Part shown: positions 40,197 through 49,311 of the stretch, one piece after another
How the letters are laid out: each line of letters opens with the position of its first letter
Position numbering within the stretch: position 1 is the first letter of the stretch
Assembly (NCBI RefSeq): GCF_011074885.1
Contig: NC_054690.1
Coordinates: 749,001-813,000 of the forward strand
Source: Brettanomyces bruxellensis
Taxonomy: Eukaryota; Ascomycota; Pichiomycetes; Pichiales; Pichiaceae
Direction of reading: 5' to 3'
Length of the DNA: 64,000 nt
Notes under the pieces: generated by a model
Told to the model about the DNA's origin: nothing
What the model saw: the letters and a program-made list of their open reading frames with translations, nothing else
Databases searched by the model: none
Program-made: the position numbers and the translations under genes

Positions 40197-40982
40197 ATGC
40201 CAATCAACTTACAAACCTTTCTTATTCAAATTTCGAGACGGTATTCAAAACTATCGACGGTGTTAGCAAAATCAAAAATGACGGCCCACCTTATTACTGA
40301 AAAAGATCCTACCAAGATTGAAGGAGCCAAGGCCCCATATCCAGTCATTTACACATCGACTACGCCAAATGGATATAAGATTACTACTTTGTGTGAACTT
40401 CTTGGAATTGAGTACTATGTGTATCCTGTTGCGCTCTCTAAGAACGTTCAAAAGGAGCCATGGTATTTGAAGTTCAATGCAAACGGCAGAATCCCTTCCC
40501 TAGCCTATGTTGAGAAGGACGGAAGTGTTAGGTACATTAATGAATCTGCTGCGATAATGATTTTTCTTGCTGATCGGTACGATAAGGAGAGAAAGTTTTC
40601 ATTCGAGCCAGGAACATCCGAGTACTATGATGAGTTGGAGTGGATCTTTTTCCAGATGGCAGGCTTAGGTCCAATGAAGGGTCAATGGCATTGGTTTGAA
40701 ATATTTTCTCCTCAGAGGGATGAATTTGCGATCAACAGATATTACAAAGAAACTCTTCGTTTAATCGGTGTCCTTGAAGAAAGATTAAAGAGAAATGGTA
40801 CGGGCTACCTAGTCAGCGATCATTTAACTTTGGCAGATCTCGTTTCTTATCCATGGCTCAGAAGGGTGAACATTGGTAATTTTGTTGAAGACTTCAAGAA
40901 GTTTACACACGTTGTTGAGTGGCACTCAAAATTGGACAAAATTCCTGCTATCGAGAGAGGTCTCCGGATTCCTCCAAATTGA
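40197..40982 (+). CDS. Glutathione S-transferase, Ure2-like
   Basis: This is a glutathione transferase-like protein with an N-terminal thioredoxin-fold domain and an all-helical C-terminal domain. STTPNGYKITTLCELLGIEY matches the Ure2/YghU-type GSH-binding start, followed by NANGRIPSL (cis-Pro loop) and YINESAAIMIFLADRY (Glu-Ser that binds the glutathione gamma-glutamyl part). The C-terminal domain begins near FFQMAGLGPMKGQ and has the N-cap motif HLTLADLVSYPW. Length is 261 aa. A second in-frame ATG at 40278 (MTAHLITEKD) would remove a basic, hydrophobic N-terminal segment with RR and several Ser/Lys that could act as a mitochondrial presequence, so two isoforms are possible. There is no Asn-rich prion domain, so it is not a full Ure2. 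Confidence 0.87.
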   Translation: MPINLQTFLIQISRRYSKLSTVLAKSKMTAHLITEKDPTKIEGAKAPYPVIYTSTTPNGYKITTLCELLGIEYYVYPVALSKNVQKEPWYLKFNANGRIPSLAYVEKDGSVRYINESAAIMIFLADRYDKERKFSFEPGTSEYYDELEWIFFQMAGLGPMKGQWHWFEIFSPQRDEFAINRYYKETLRLIGVLEERLKRNGTGYLVSDHLTLADLVSYPWLRRVNIGNFVEDFKKFTHVVEWHSKLDKIPAIERGLRIPPN

Positions 40983-42211
40983 GTTGGCTATTGTTATCGA
41001 AGCCTCGCGATAATTGCCAAAAAAGTATCTAAGTATTCTGTATATAATTCTTAACGACAGTATACAAATATTTTTTTCGTATCCCGACAATAATACCAAT
41101 TAGCACCAACTTTTGATATGGTACGTATGGCATTTAGCTGTCTTCGGACGGAACATTACTTGCTCCTCAATCCATCAAGATAAAGAATAAGAGCAATTAT
41201 CAATTTGACGGAAATGTAGCAGTTGATACGAGGATATTCAAATGATGAAGAAATAAATAACAAGTACAAAGAACAGAAGCTGTGGATGACTATAGGGAAT
41301 GTAGACATATTTTGCCCCCAATAATTGAAGGTCCTAAACAAATAACCGCGTAGATGATTCATCATTGTTATCAATACTGTAAACTGCCTTCTAATTGTCA
41401 AGGTTTGACAACTGGAAAAATAAATTGCGATCCCCTAAAAATTTCTTGTGACAGAATCTTAATGACGTTTCAAATGAATACTCTTCTCCATCAAGTAACT
41501 CCCTCCGAATAGTATCGACGCTATAATCAATTGTAGGCAAAAATACTTTGACAACTGCAGAATGTATGATCGTATTATTGTGATTATTGTCTTCAAGCAT
41601 AGCAATGCTTTCTTAATTAACTATATAGTTATTCTTTTTAAAATTCCTACGCTTTTAGAACCTACGTATACTCCTCCTTATTGATTGGTAGAACTTTGAA
41701 TTTACTATGAGATGCATTTTACCTTTTGAATATATTCTTGAAAAGACATTAAAGATCAGATTATTGAAGGCTACTTTATTGGAAATGTGTGCAACCACAA
41801 AACTGGGCGCACTTCTATCAACCTATCTATGGAAAATTCCTTATTACTAATCAAATACCGAATCGCATTTGACTTCCTAAAACTCTTGAAGTTGCGGCCT
41901 TTTCTTCTTTTCAGGGTTACTACTTAAAATATCATAAGATGCACTTTTAACGGTCCTGATGACATCTTTTCATCTACAGGAAAATGATGATCCTATATAG
42001 TGCTTAACAAATGCAATATTTATGAAATATATCTAAGGAATCATTCATGGATGCCAACAATCTCATAATAACATCTGAAACTGCTGTATGAAGAGCAATC
42101 TGGCGGGTGTCGATAATAATCCCATATTTTCGTATTTTGTGGTAATGCCTTTCGATCGTTACTTGCAATCCCATATTTAAAGAATACTCTCAGTTTAAGC
42201 GTAATCTATTC
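40983..42211. other. Intergenic, 1.2 kb; possible decayed ORF remains
   Basis: Two adjoining minus-strand open frames, 41156-41401 and 41391-41600, overlap by 11 bp in different phases. The upstream one (beginning MLEDNNHNNTIIHSAVVKVF) reads like ordinary protein sequence, so a broken relic gene is possible; neither is recognised. Nothing else is supported. Confidence 0.3.
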
Positions 42212-42455
42212 GTTGATAATTGCATCCATATAAAACTACACTGCCTTGCTTTATGCCCCCTAAAAAGCCTCGCTCATAAGGATTAAAGGTATATAAACTT
42301 GAATATATTTTCCCATTTACTTAACTCATCTATATTTCCTTCTTTACCTCTTTTACCTTTTATTTTTCCTTATTTTTAGCCTTTAAAACATCTAGTATAC
42401 TAGTTAGCAAAAACTTCATAAAGTAATCGTTGTTAAACTTAAAACCGAAAACATT
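42212..42455 (+). repeat. Element C, copy 3 (remote)
   Basis: About 240 bp related to 35580-35812 and 36786-37047: TTGATAATTGCATCCATATAAAAC, CTGCCTTGCTTTATG, CTCGCTCATAAGGATTAAAGG, and CAAAAACTTCATAAAGTAATCG, then CTTAAAACCGAAAACATT. It is about 4 kb from the nearest tRNA gene. No flanking duplication is evident. Confidence 0.6.
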
Positions 42456-43032
42456 ACACTTAATATTCAATTTTTGAAAACTTAGAACCAACATTTTTTC
42501 CCCTATAAATTTTTACCGGTTCGGAGGTGATATGATGATACGATACGATGATACCCATTTATATTTTCGCTGCATAAATGTAACATTAGTATCATTTTGG
42601 AATACGAAAAAAACAACGATATAACTAGTACAAAGTGTTCTTTCTTGGATATTAACTAGCTTACTGAAGAATATACGTACTGTGCAAGGTATCTATTAAA
42701 AATTGGATTATTTCGGCACATTTTGGAATTATTTCTCTGGCCGTTCTCGAAATGGAGTGCAAATTAGTGCTAAAAAATTAATCTTCATATAATGAAATCT
42801 CTAAACCGGAGATGCTTCAAAATCAGCCTATTTTTATCACGCAGATTTCGAAGGTCAAAACATTATGGCGAAAAAAAAATGAAATTCTATTTGTGGGGGC
42901 TGTTTCGTTGTTAAATGCCTAACTCATGAATGTAAATAGCTGTTATGTTGTCCCCCCCAATCGATGCTGAAATTTATTTATTTTTTTTTATTAAAAACAG
43001 GCGAATAGATCAAAAATCGTCTATAAGAATAT
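42456..43032. other. Intergenic: 3' flank of RRG7
   Basis: 577 bp, AT-rich, with a C-run (cccccc) near 42950. No gene recognised. Confidence 0.4.
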
Positions 43033-44031
43033 CTAAGTTTGTTCAACTTCGAGATGCTTCATAAATTCTGACCAGTTAAGACCTTTTAGCAAAGCGGCAG
43101 CCATGGGATTACAGTAAAAACTTTCAAATTGCCCTTTGTTGTAGTTTTTAATATCATATGGTGATTTTTTTAAGTCACAGATTTTGGCCCTAGAGAACTT
43201 CGTGAACATCAAGGGTAATAAACTGCGATCGAAGTCCATCCTACCCTGTCGGGTGAATCCAGTAGGACACACAATCATTAAAAAATTACGTGTTCTAGAG
43301 TTAGAACTGGGCCCGACATCCCCCCTTCCAGTATTTGTAAATGTGCCATTCATTTCTCGTATCAGTTTTGCGTCAATTCTGCTTTTCTTCCAGCTTTTGC
43401 ACTGAATGAACAATTTCACGGTTTTGCTCTTTTTTAGCGCAATTGGCCTAACTCGACTAATAGAGTTAACTTTCACAAACTTCTTTACAGGCTCCTTGTC
43501 AGATATCAATCCAAAGTTATCCATGGGATACCAGGTAGCACGAATATCTATGCCTTTATCATCCTTGCCTCCTTGGTGTATGATTCTGTTAACTGTGAAG
43601 TTTTTTTGTAAAAACTCCATAAAGTTTAGCTCATAAAATGTTCCATGAAAAACGGTAGAGTTAACTGATGAACTTCTTAATCTTGCATCCTCGAGATACT
43701 TTTCAAGACTAAGGCATGCATTTTCATCGGATACCGGCTTATTATCTGTCTTTTTTGGCTTCTTCTTTGCTTTCTTCTGTCGAGTACTACTGTTTCTGCT
43801 TTCCCCTTTCAAACTCGTCTTAGAATCTGTCACCGATTCGATTAATACTTTATCATTGCCCTTTATCGTTGTCCGAGAAACTGTTGAAATGTCACGGTAC
43901 TGTCCAATTGATACTATGTTGGGTCTAAATAAGTACAGAGTCCTTTGAATAGAACGCGACCAACTTGAAACTATGATATGTATATATGGATGGAACAATT
44001 TTTTCTCATGGTGAAAAAGAGTACGAATCAT
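43033..44031 (-). CDS. RRG7: Rrg7-like mitochondrial protein with PD-(D/E)XK nuclease fold
   Basis: Rrg7 (DUF2034 family) is required for respiratory growth and mitochondrial genome maintenance in S. cerevisiae. Restriction-endonuclease-like catalytic elements are visible: STVFHGTFYELNFMEFLQ (conserved Glu), GGKDDKGIDIRATW (Asp) and VKLFIQCKSWK (Gln-x-Lys), the order expected of PD-(D/E)XK folds. The first in-frame ATG is 44031 (MIRTLFHHEKK), giving 332 aa with a basic N-terminus suited to mitochondrial import; the frame extends 30 codons upstream but without ATG. S. cerevisiae Rrg7 is shorter (242 aa). A Lys-rich linker (RQKKAKKKPKK) precedes the nuclease part. Confidence 0.8.
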   Translation of the reverse strand: MIRTLFHHEKKLFHPYIHIIVSSWSRSIQRTLYLFRPNIVSIGQYRDISTVSRTTIKGNDKVLIESVTDSKTSLKGESRNSSTRQKKAKKKPKKTDNKPVSDENACLSLEKYLEDARLRSSSVNSTVFHGTFYELNFMEFLQKNFTVNRIIHQGGKDDKGIDIRATWYPMDNFGLISDKEPVKKFVKVNSISRVRPIALKKSKTVKLFIQCKSWKKSRIDAKLIREMNGTFTNTGRGDVGPSSNSRTRNFLMIVCPTGFTRQGRMDFDRSLLPLMFTKFSRAKICDLKKSPYDIKNYNKGQFESFYCNPMAAALLKGLNWSEFMKHLEVEQT

Positions 44032-44462
44032 AGCAATTTTTTCGTATGTTCCATTCGGCAAACATGTACATATGCCGGTATTAAATATTAAGAGGTATAC
44101 AAGGCTTTTAAAATGGTTCAAACATTGTTAACTGCAGTTAACAGGAATTGGAACAGAACGCGAAATTTCACTCAGCCATACATACAGCGCGCCGCTCCTC
44201 AAAAAAAAAAAAGCCTCCGGTTGATTACATGATTATTGAATAATTCTCTTAAATGTCACGTATCAGACTCTTCAACAGTTAAAAAGATGACCCATAATAT
44301 GGGTAACAGTAAATCTTTATTAGTGGAGTGGAGACACCAGACCTTTGATTTCGCAATAGAATACACAGAAAAGCGAGGAATACTGTATCACCAGCATTAA
44401 CTGTATTTGCATTACTAGCAAAAAATCATATTATAATACTATAGTAAATTCACAGTACCCAT
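44032..44462. other. Intergenic: RRG7 promoter and 3' flank of the coiled-coil gene
   Basis: 431 bp; an A-run near 44200-44212. No gene or repeat recognised. Confidence 0.4.
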
Positions 44463-44813
44463 TTATTTAAAAGCATTTCCAAGCTCATCCAATCGACTAT
44501 CAATTCCAACAAGAACCTTCTCCATTTCTTTGTCTGACTTATTCATTTCCATTAATACACTGTTGAGCTTCTCAGTTATCCCATCAGTTATTTCTGAAAT
44601 TGAAAGCATTTCTGTTGATGGTTGTTCCTTATCATCATCTCCATTATTTTTCTTTATATTTGTCCCATTTGATGCATCTTTATCGTCATTAGAATTTGAG
44701 GTCTCTTTATTGCTATCATTGGAATTACGCTTTTCTTTTGGGTGTAGAGATTCTTCGTACTTCGAGGAAAGATCAGACACATGCTTCTGCTCTTTAGTGT
44801 CGTTCTTGGACAT
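44463..44813 (-). CDS. Small coiled-coil protein, function unknown
   Basis: A 116-aa frame with a clean ATG. The first 70 residues are hydrophilic low complexity (Lys, Asn, Asp, Ser). The last 45 form a heptad-like amphipathic helix (EITDGITEKLNSVLMEMNKS followed by a segment ending GIDSRLDELGNAF). The SRLDEL-type ending and length recall HSBP1-like coiled-coil proteins, but this is only a resemblance. The good helix and position between RRG7 and the divergent CUS1 favour a real gene; function is not assigned. Confidence 0.55.
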   Translation of the reverse strand: MSKNDTKEQKHVSDLSSKYEESLHPKEKRNSNDSNKETSNSNDDKDASNGTNIKKNNGDDDKEQPSTEMLSISEITDGITEKLNSVLMEMNKSDKEMEKVLVGIDSRLDELGNAFK

Positions 44814-45060
44814 TGAAATTTATGAACGATTCTCAAAAGCTGGAAAATGTGATTGCAAAGAATGAGCTACAGAGTGGTGGGTGTTCTTGGAAGGAAAATA
44901 ATTAAATGTAGCCAGTCTTCGAATCCTCGCTCCATTTTTTCTTCAGATTCAAGAATTTCTGTACTATCGGTTGTTATCGCAAAAAGACCCGCAAATATAC
45001 TGAAAACATACAGAATTACATTAAGAAGTAACAATATTTTCTGCAAACTGTAACTACACT

Positions 45061-46440
45061 ATGGGACATAAACGAAGTAAAAATCAGCTTCGACGTGTGA
45101 GGGCCAAAAGACAGAAGTTGGCACATAAAAGCGCCAATGATGTGGCGAAGAAAACAAAATCCATGACTATGACCCAAGGAAAACAGCAGCATATTGGAAT
45201 CATTATTGAGAACCCTAAGATAGAGGTCGTTGACGATCAAAGCAAGAAATTAGGTGAATTTAAGGAAGTATTTGAAAAGTTTCATCGACTTGAAGAGAGG
45301 AGAAATAAAGGCGATACTATCACACCAGGAAACAAGAAAAAGGAGGATATGAAGACCGAGATAACCGCAGACAACAACCTTCTTCCCTCAAAAACAGAAG
45401 AAAACGAAGAAGACGAACCAGATATACCGGATGAGGATATTGAGCCGGCTAAAAAAATTGGAAAACTGTCAAAACGGCAATTTAGATTAAAGTATGGCAT
45501 ACCACTTGAGATCCTGAAAATTGAAAGTAAAAATCCAGAATTAGTTGAATCAACTGATGCAGACTCTCCGGATCCCAGACTATTAGTATACATAAAGTCA
45601 CAGCATAATGTGATAGGCATCCCACCGCATTGGAAGAGCAATAAGTCATTGCTCAAGCAAAGGAGAACATTTGAAGATAATGGACCATTTGAATTGCCAA
45701 AATTTATTCAGGACACAGGCATATTGGAAATGAGGGACTCTTCAGGGAGAGACGAAGATACAAGTATGAAGGACAGAATGAGACAACGGGTTCAACCCAA
45801 GATGGGTCAGCTCGACTTGGATTTTAACAAGCTTTACGATGCATTTTTCAAATACCAAACAAAGCCTGAACTTTTGAAGTATGGCCAGATTTACAAAGAT
45901 GGAATGGATATATCAAACCTTTTTGAGATTGAAAGGATGTCCAGTTACAGACCGGGTAAACTTAGTAAGAAGTTGAAAGAGGCCCTAGGCATGGACATTA
46001 GATCAAATAGTCCACCATGGGCACAAAGAATGAAAGCGCTAGGGCCACCTCCTAGTTATCCACACATGTCTGCAAATGAAGAAGGTGAAATAATATTTGA
46101 CGATGTTGAAGATAGGGGCGATGGAGACAGTGCACAAAATACTGATTTATACTGTACTCTTGAAAATGACATGACTGATGATCAGCAAACCTCCGACAGT
46201 GACTCATCTGTAGAAGAGCAATCAGACGAAGAAGAGAAGGAAAAGAACATGTATGATGCATCCAATGGGGATGTTGCTATTAACAGTTATGGTCATAGTC
46301 GTAAGTCGGATTCGGAAGCGACGGAAAGAAAGAACGGCAATACATCTAAACCTGAAAAATTGTATAGAGTACTTGAGGAGAAACGTTCAGGTGATCATGC
46401 AAGCATTTACGGATCGGACACACATAAATATGAGTATTGA
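45061..46440 (+). CDS. CUS1: U2 snRNP protein Cus1 (SF3b2/SAP145)
   Basis: Cus1 is the SF3b145 subunit of the U2 snRNP that stabilises U2 at the branch site. It has a basic N-terminus (GHKRSKNQLRRVRAKRQK), then the DUF382 domain beginning LSKRQFRLKYGIPLEILK and containing YIKSQHNVIGIPPHWKSNKS. The proline-rich PSP domain follows: SSYRPGKLSKKLKEALGM and SPPWAQRMKALGPPPSYP. An acidic C-terminal tail is rich in Ser, Asp and Glu. Length is 459 aa (S. cerevisiae 436). A pre-mRNA splicing role together with SNU66 and DBR1 in the same window is coincidental as far as the sequence shows. Confidence 0.95.
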   Translation: MGHKRSKNQLRRVRAKRQKLAHKSANDVAKKTKSMTMTQGKQQHIGIIIENPKIEVVDDQSKKLGEFKEVFEKFHRLEERRNKGDTITPGNKKKEDMKTEITADNNLLPSKTEENEEDEPDIPDEDIEPAKKIGKLSKRQFRLKYGIPLEILKIESKNPELVESTDADSPDPRLLVYIKSQHNVIGIPPHWKSNKSLLKQRRTFEDNGPFELPKFIQDTGILEMRDSSGRDEDTSMKDRMRQRVQPKMGQLDLDFNKLYDAFFKYQTKPELLKYGQIYKDGMDISNLFEIERMSSYRPGKLSKKLKEALGMDIRSNSPPWAQRMKALGPPPSYPHMSANEEGEIIFDDVEDRGDGDSAQNTDLYCTLENDMTDDQQTSDSDSSVEEQSDEEEKEKNMYDASNGDVAINSYGHSRKSDSEATERKNGNTSKPEKLYRVLEEKRSGDHASIYGSDTHKYEY

Positions 46441-47153
46441 TGTTAAAAGGAGCATCTGACTCCACTAAGTGAAAGAAACAAGAAACGGGGCAAATCAGAT
46501 TTTAACAAATGTAACTAGAGGACATTGACATATAACGCTTTAAAATGACATACTTTTTTTTGTCTAACGCTCAATTGTTATCAGGTACCAGACATAGATC
46601 ATACTTTAAAACAATGAAAAGTTATTTTCTGCGGAACGCAGTGCAAGGTCGGTTATACTGATTGCTACAAGAAATATTCTATGTGACAGATAATTGATAT
46701 CTCGCTGAGCATACAGTAGAAATGTGAAAATCAATGAAGGAACTAGATCCAGTATTGAAAATATTTAAAGGTCTGTTCGTAAAATTTAACGTATTTAAGG
46801 TGCAATACAAAAAAACATAACGAGAGCTATAACCTCAACAAGTGTAAACTGAATGAATACGATAATCACCTTAATTAATGGAGGAACTTACCATATCATT
46901 ACCTTCTGGTGGGCTCTCATAATATTTGGGTACGACATTTGTACAAAATATTCTGAATCCAAAGATGCAGTTTTTATTCTAGGGTTTATATATAAGACGA
47001 CAAATCCAGGAGCTGTACTAAATTATGTATAAAAATAACTACAGTTAAAAAACGTTGCTAAACGGAGAGAAACAGGAGGAAATACCATAATAGAGTGAAT
47101 GCTCAAAACCGGTAAAAACTACTAACAATCTTATAAAGTAAACTAATAAGATA
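46441..47153. other. Intergenic: CUS1 3' flank and RNase III gene promoter
   Basis: 713 bp of AT-rich sequence with no recognised RNA gene or repeat. Confidence 0.4.
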
Positions 47154-47411
47154 ATGGATTCAATATGCTGCATACAAACTATGGGCACTGAACTGTTCTT
47201 CATCAACAACTATTTGAACAATATGTTGGCCAGTACATCCTCAGGATATGCTGATATGCTATTCGAGACCGAGAGAAATTTACTTGGATCCATAAAAATT
47301 TCCTGGATCTTCGAAATTTTTTATCCGTTAACAGGCACGAATACATCAAATGAAAACACAGATCAATATACCATAGAGTGTGACAACGGCAAAATATATC
47401 ATAATGAGTAA
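47154..47411 (+). other. 85-codon upstream ORF overlapping the RNase III start
   Basis: This begins ATG GAT TCA and ends in TAA at 47409-47411. The RNase III ATG (47404) lies inside its last codons in the +1 phase, in the string ATGAGTAA. The peptide (MDSICCIQTMGTELFFINNY...) has no recognised domain. It would repress main-frame initiation by scanning ribosomes or allow reinitiation if it is in the mRNA. It may also simply lie upstream of the transcript. Confidence 0.4.
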
Positions 47412-49035
47412 CTTGAACAAGATGCGACGTAAAAGTTCACGAAAAGAATGCTCAAATGTGAAAAGAAGAAAGACCAGCTCATCTCAAAGCAGTACTATCA
47501 CCGCAGCTGACCTCTCACAAATGGAATACCTAGCAACTATGCTACAAAAGACGGTGAGAACTATCATCGACAAGGCGCCAAATATGAGCTTATTAAAGGA
47601 TCATATTGCTCATTTAGCGGAGGTCGCGGACCGTGAAAACAACAATTCTCAAAGCAATTTTAATGGGGAAAACACGCTTCAACCAGAGCTTGTGATTTTA
47701 ATGAGATCTCAAAAGATACAGCTGATTGCCAGGCTTAAAACTATGCTGGATGATGGAAAGTTGCCTATATTCAAGCAAATAGCTGAATTTAATGACTCGA
47801 CTATCTTCACTGATTCCGAGTCTACAATGTTAAATGTTACCAGAAGACCCAGTGATCAACATATTGCTGATAATGACAAGCACAATTTATTTTTACCCAA
47901 TAAACCTACTAGGGGGTACCAAATGTTGTACAAATCTTTTCCAGGGACTGGAATGCCTGATTTACCACTGATCCACAATCGTGCTTTGGAGGCCAGAGTT
48001 TTTACGCATAAATCCATAGTCAATAATGTCAAACATCTAAGTGTAGAAGACGCCTTACATTCACACAATGAGCGATTGGAATTCTTAGGTGATGCAATTC
48101 TTGAAGGGGCTGTTACAGAAGTGATTTACAAGAAATTCCCAAATTCTGATGAGGGAGAAATGTCAAGAATGAGATCAGATTTGGTTAATAATCTTCAGTT
48201 GGCGGAGTATGCCACTAAATATGGATTCGACAAGAAACTCCATAAGGACACTTCTACAATAGGCCAATTTTTCAGGGGAAAACGAAAGCCTGTTGCGGAT
48301 GTCTTTGAAGCGTACATAGGAGGTCTTGCTGTAGACGGCAACTACGAGAACGTAGATGAAATTAGAAATTGGTTAGCGGAGGTGATGAGGGAAAAGCTAG
48401 ATCTGTACAAAAAGAACGGAGAGTACGATGCTAAGGAAAAGATTGACAAAAATGCCAAGGCACAACTATATGCTCTAATTGGATCTGCTAGATCGCATCC
48501 GGAATATATTGTTGAAAGTCAGGGAGAACAAGGAGCCAAGGTGAATTGTGTGATGAGTAATGAAATAATAGGTACAGGGAAAGGAGCTGGGGTTAAAGAT
48601 GCTTCATTGAAAGCCGCTATGAAGGCACTTAAAAACAGGAAAGCAATTGCAAAATATAGTGCAATTCGTTTGAAGACTCCACGGGGAGAATCGGTTATTC
48701 CATTGCAACAAAACAAAAATGAAGGAAAAGAAGGCAATGAAGGACAAAACGAAACAAAATACGAACTACCTGTTGAGATTAAAGTCGATGCTGAACCTTT
48801 GAAAAAAAATAAACAATATAAAAATGAACTCTATAAACTTCTTGCAATGAAGAAAAGCCTTCCTGAATACAAAACAGAGAGAATGGACAACAATAAGATG
48901 ATAAAGTGCACCCTTTTAGTAAACTCTGTTCCAGTGTGCTACTGCTGTGCGGCAAACGCCAAAATCGGAGGAAATAGTTGTGCTAAATACGTTCTCGAAC
49001 ACAAAGATATTCTAGGACAATGCTATGTATTTTAG
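47404..49035 (+). CDS. DCR1: RNase III with two dsRBDs (budding-yeast Dicer/Rnt1 type)
   Basis: A class I RNase III. The ATG used is 47404 (MSNLNKMRRKSS), giving 543 aa. Order: basic tail, helical N-terminal domain (about 40-180), RNase III domain (about 195-340) with the signature HNERLEFLGDAI (from about 221) and the second acidic pair VADVFEAYIGG (about 297-305), dsRBD1 (about 348-415, AKAQLYALIGSARSHPEY... GAGVKDASLKAAMKALKN) and a second dsRBD (about 470-540, KNELYKLLAMKKSLPEYKTE). S. cerevisiae Rnt1 has only one dsRBD; two are typical of budding-yeast Dicer (N. castellii Dcr1) and of the C. albicans enzyme that does both jobs. So it may process rRNA/snoRNA, make siRNAs, or both. The symbol marks domain architecture, not proven dicing. 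Confidence 0.85.
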   Translation: MSNLNKMRRKSSRKECSNVKRRKTSSSQSSTITAADLSQMEYLATMLQKTVRTIIDKAPNMSLLKDHIAHLAEVADRENNNSQSNFNGENTLQPELVILMRSQKIQLIARLKTMLDDGKLPIFKQIAEFNDSTIFTDSESTMLNVTRRPSDQHIADNDKHNLFLPNKPTRGYQMLYKSFPGTGMPDLPLIHNRALEARVFTHKSIVNNVKHLSVEDALHSHNERLEFLGDAILEGAVTEVIYKKFPNSDEGEMSRMRSDLVNNLQLAEYATKYGFDKKLHKDTSTIGQFFRGKRKPVADVFEAYIGGLAVDGNYENVDEIRNWLAEVMREKLDLYKKNGEYDAKEKIDKNAKAQLYALIGSARSHPEYIVESQGEQGAKVNCVMSNEIIGTGKGAGVKDASLKAAMKALKNRKAIAKYSAIRLKTPRGESVIPLQQNKNEGKEGNEGQNETKYELPVEIKVDAEPLKKNKQYKNELYKLLAMKKSLPEYKTERMDNNKMIKCTLLVNSVPVCYCCAANAKIGGNSCAKYVLEHKDILGQCYVF

Positions 49036-49311
49036 AGCGGCCTGCTTAACACATTTACATAATTATTTATCTACAACTCAAGAATACGAAGGACAAATAA
49101 ATAATATGTTGAATAAATAAATAGATGAACAGTAGAACACAACTTTGGGATATAATTTAGGAAGGAAACAAACCTAAAAAAGCGCATAATAGGTAACGCT
49201 TAATTCTCTTCCATTTGTCCCTAACGATCGGTCCAGTTAGTTTAATGATGAATTGTGTTAATATATGGAAGTCAGTGATTCGCAAGAAGCATACACACCA
49301 TTTTTCTTTGC

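Noticed and set aside
33000..43000. Full-length retrotransposon
   Set aside because: No gag, protease, integrase or reverse transcriptase motif is readable in any frame between the LTR-like repeats; only solo or partial LTRs remain.
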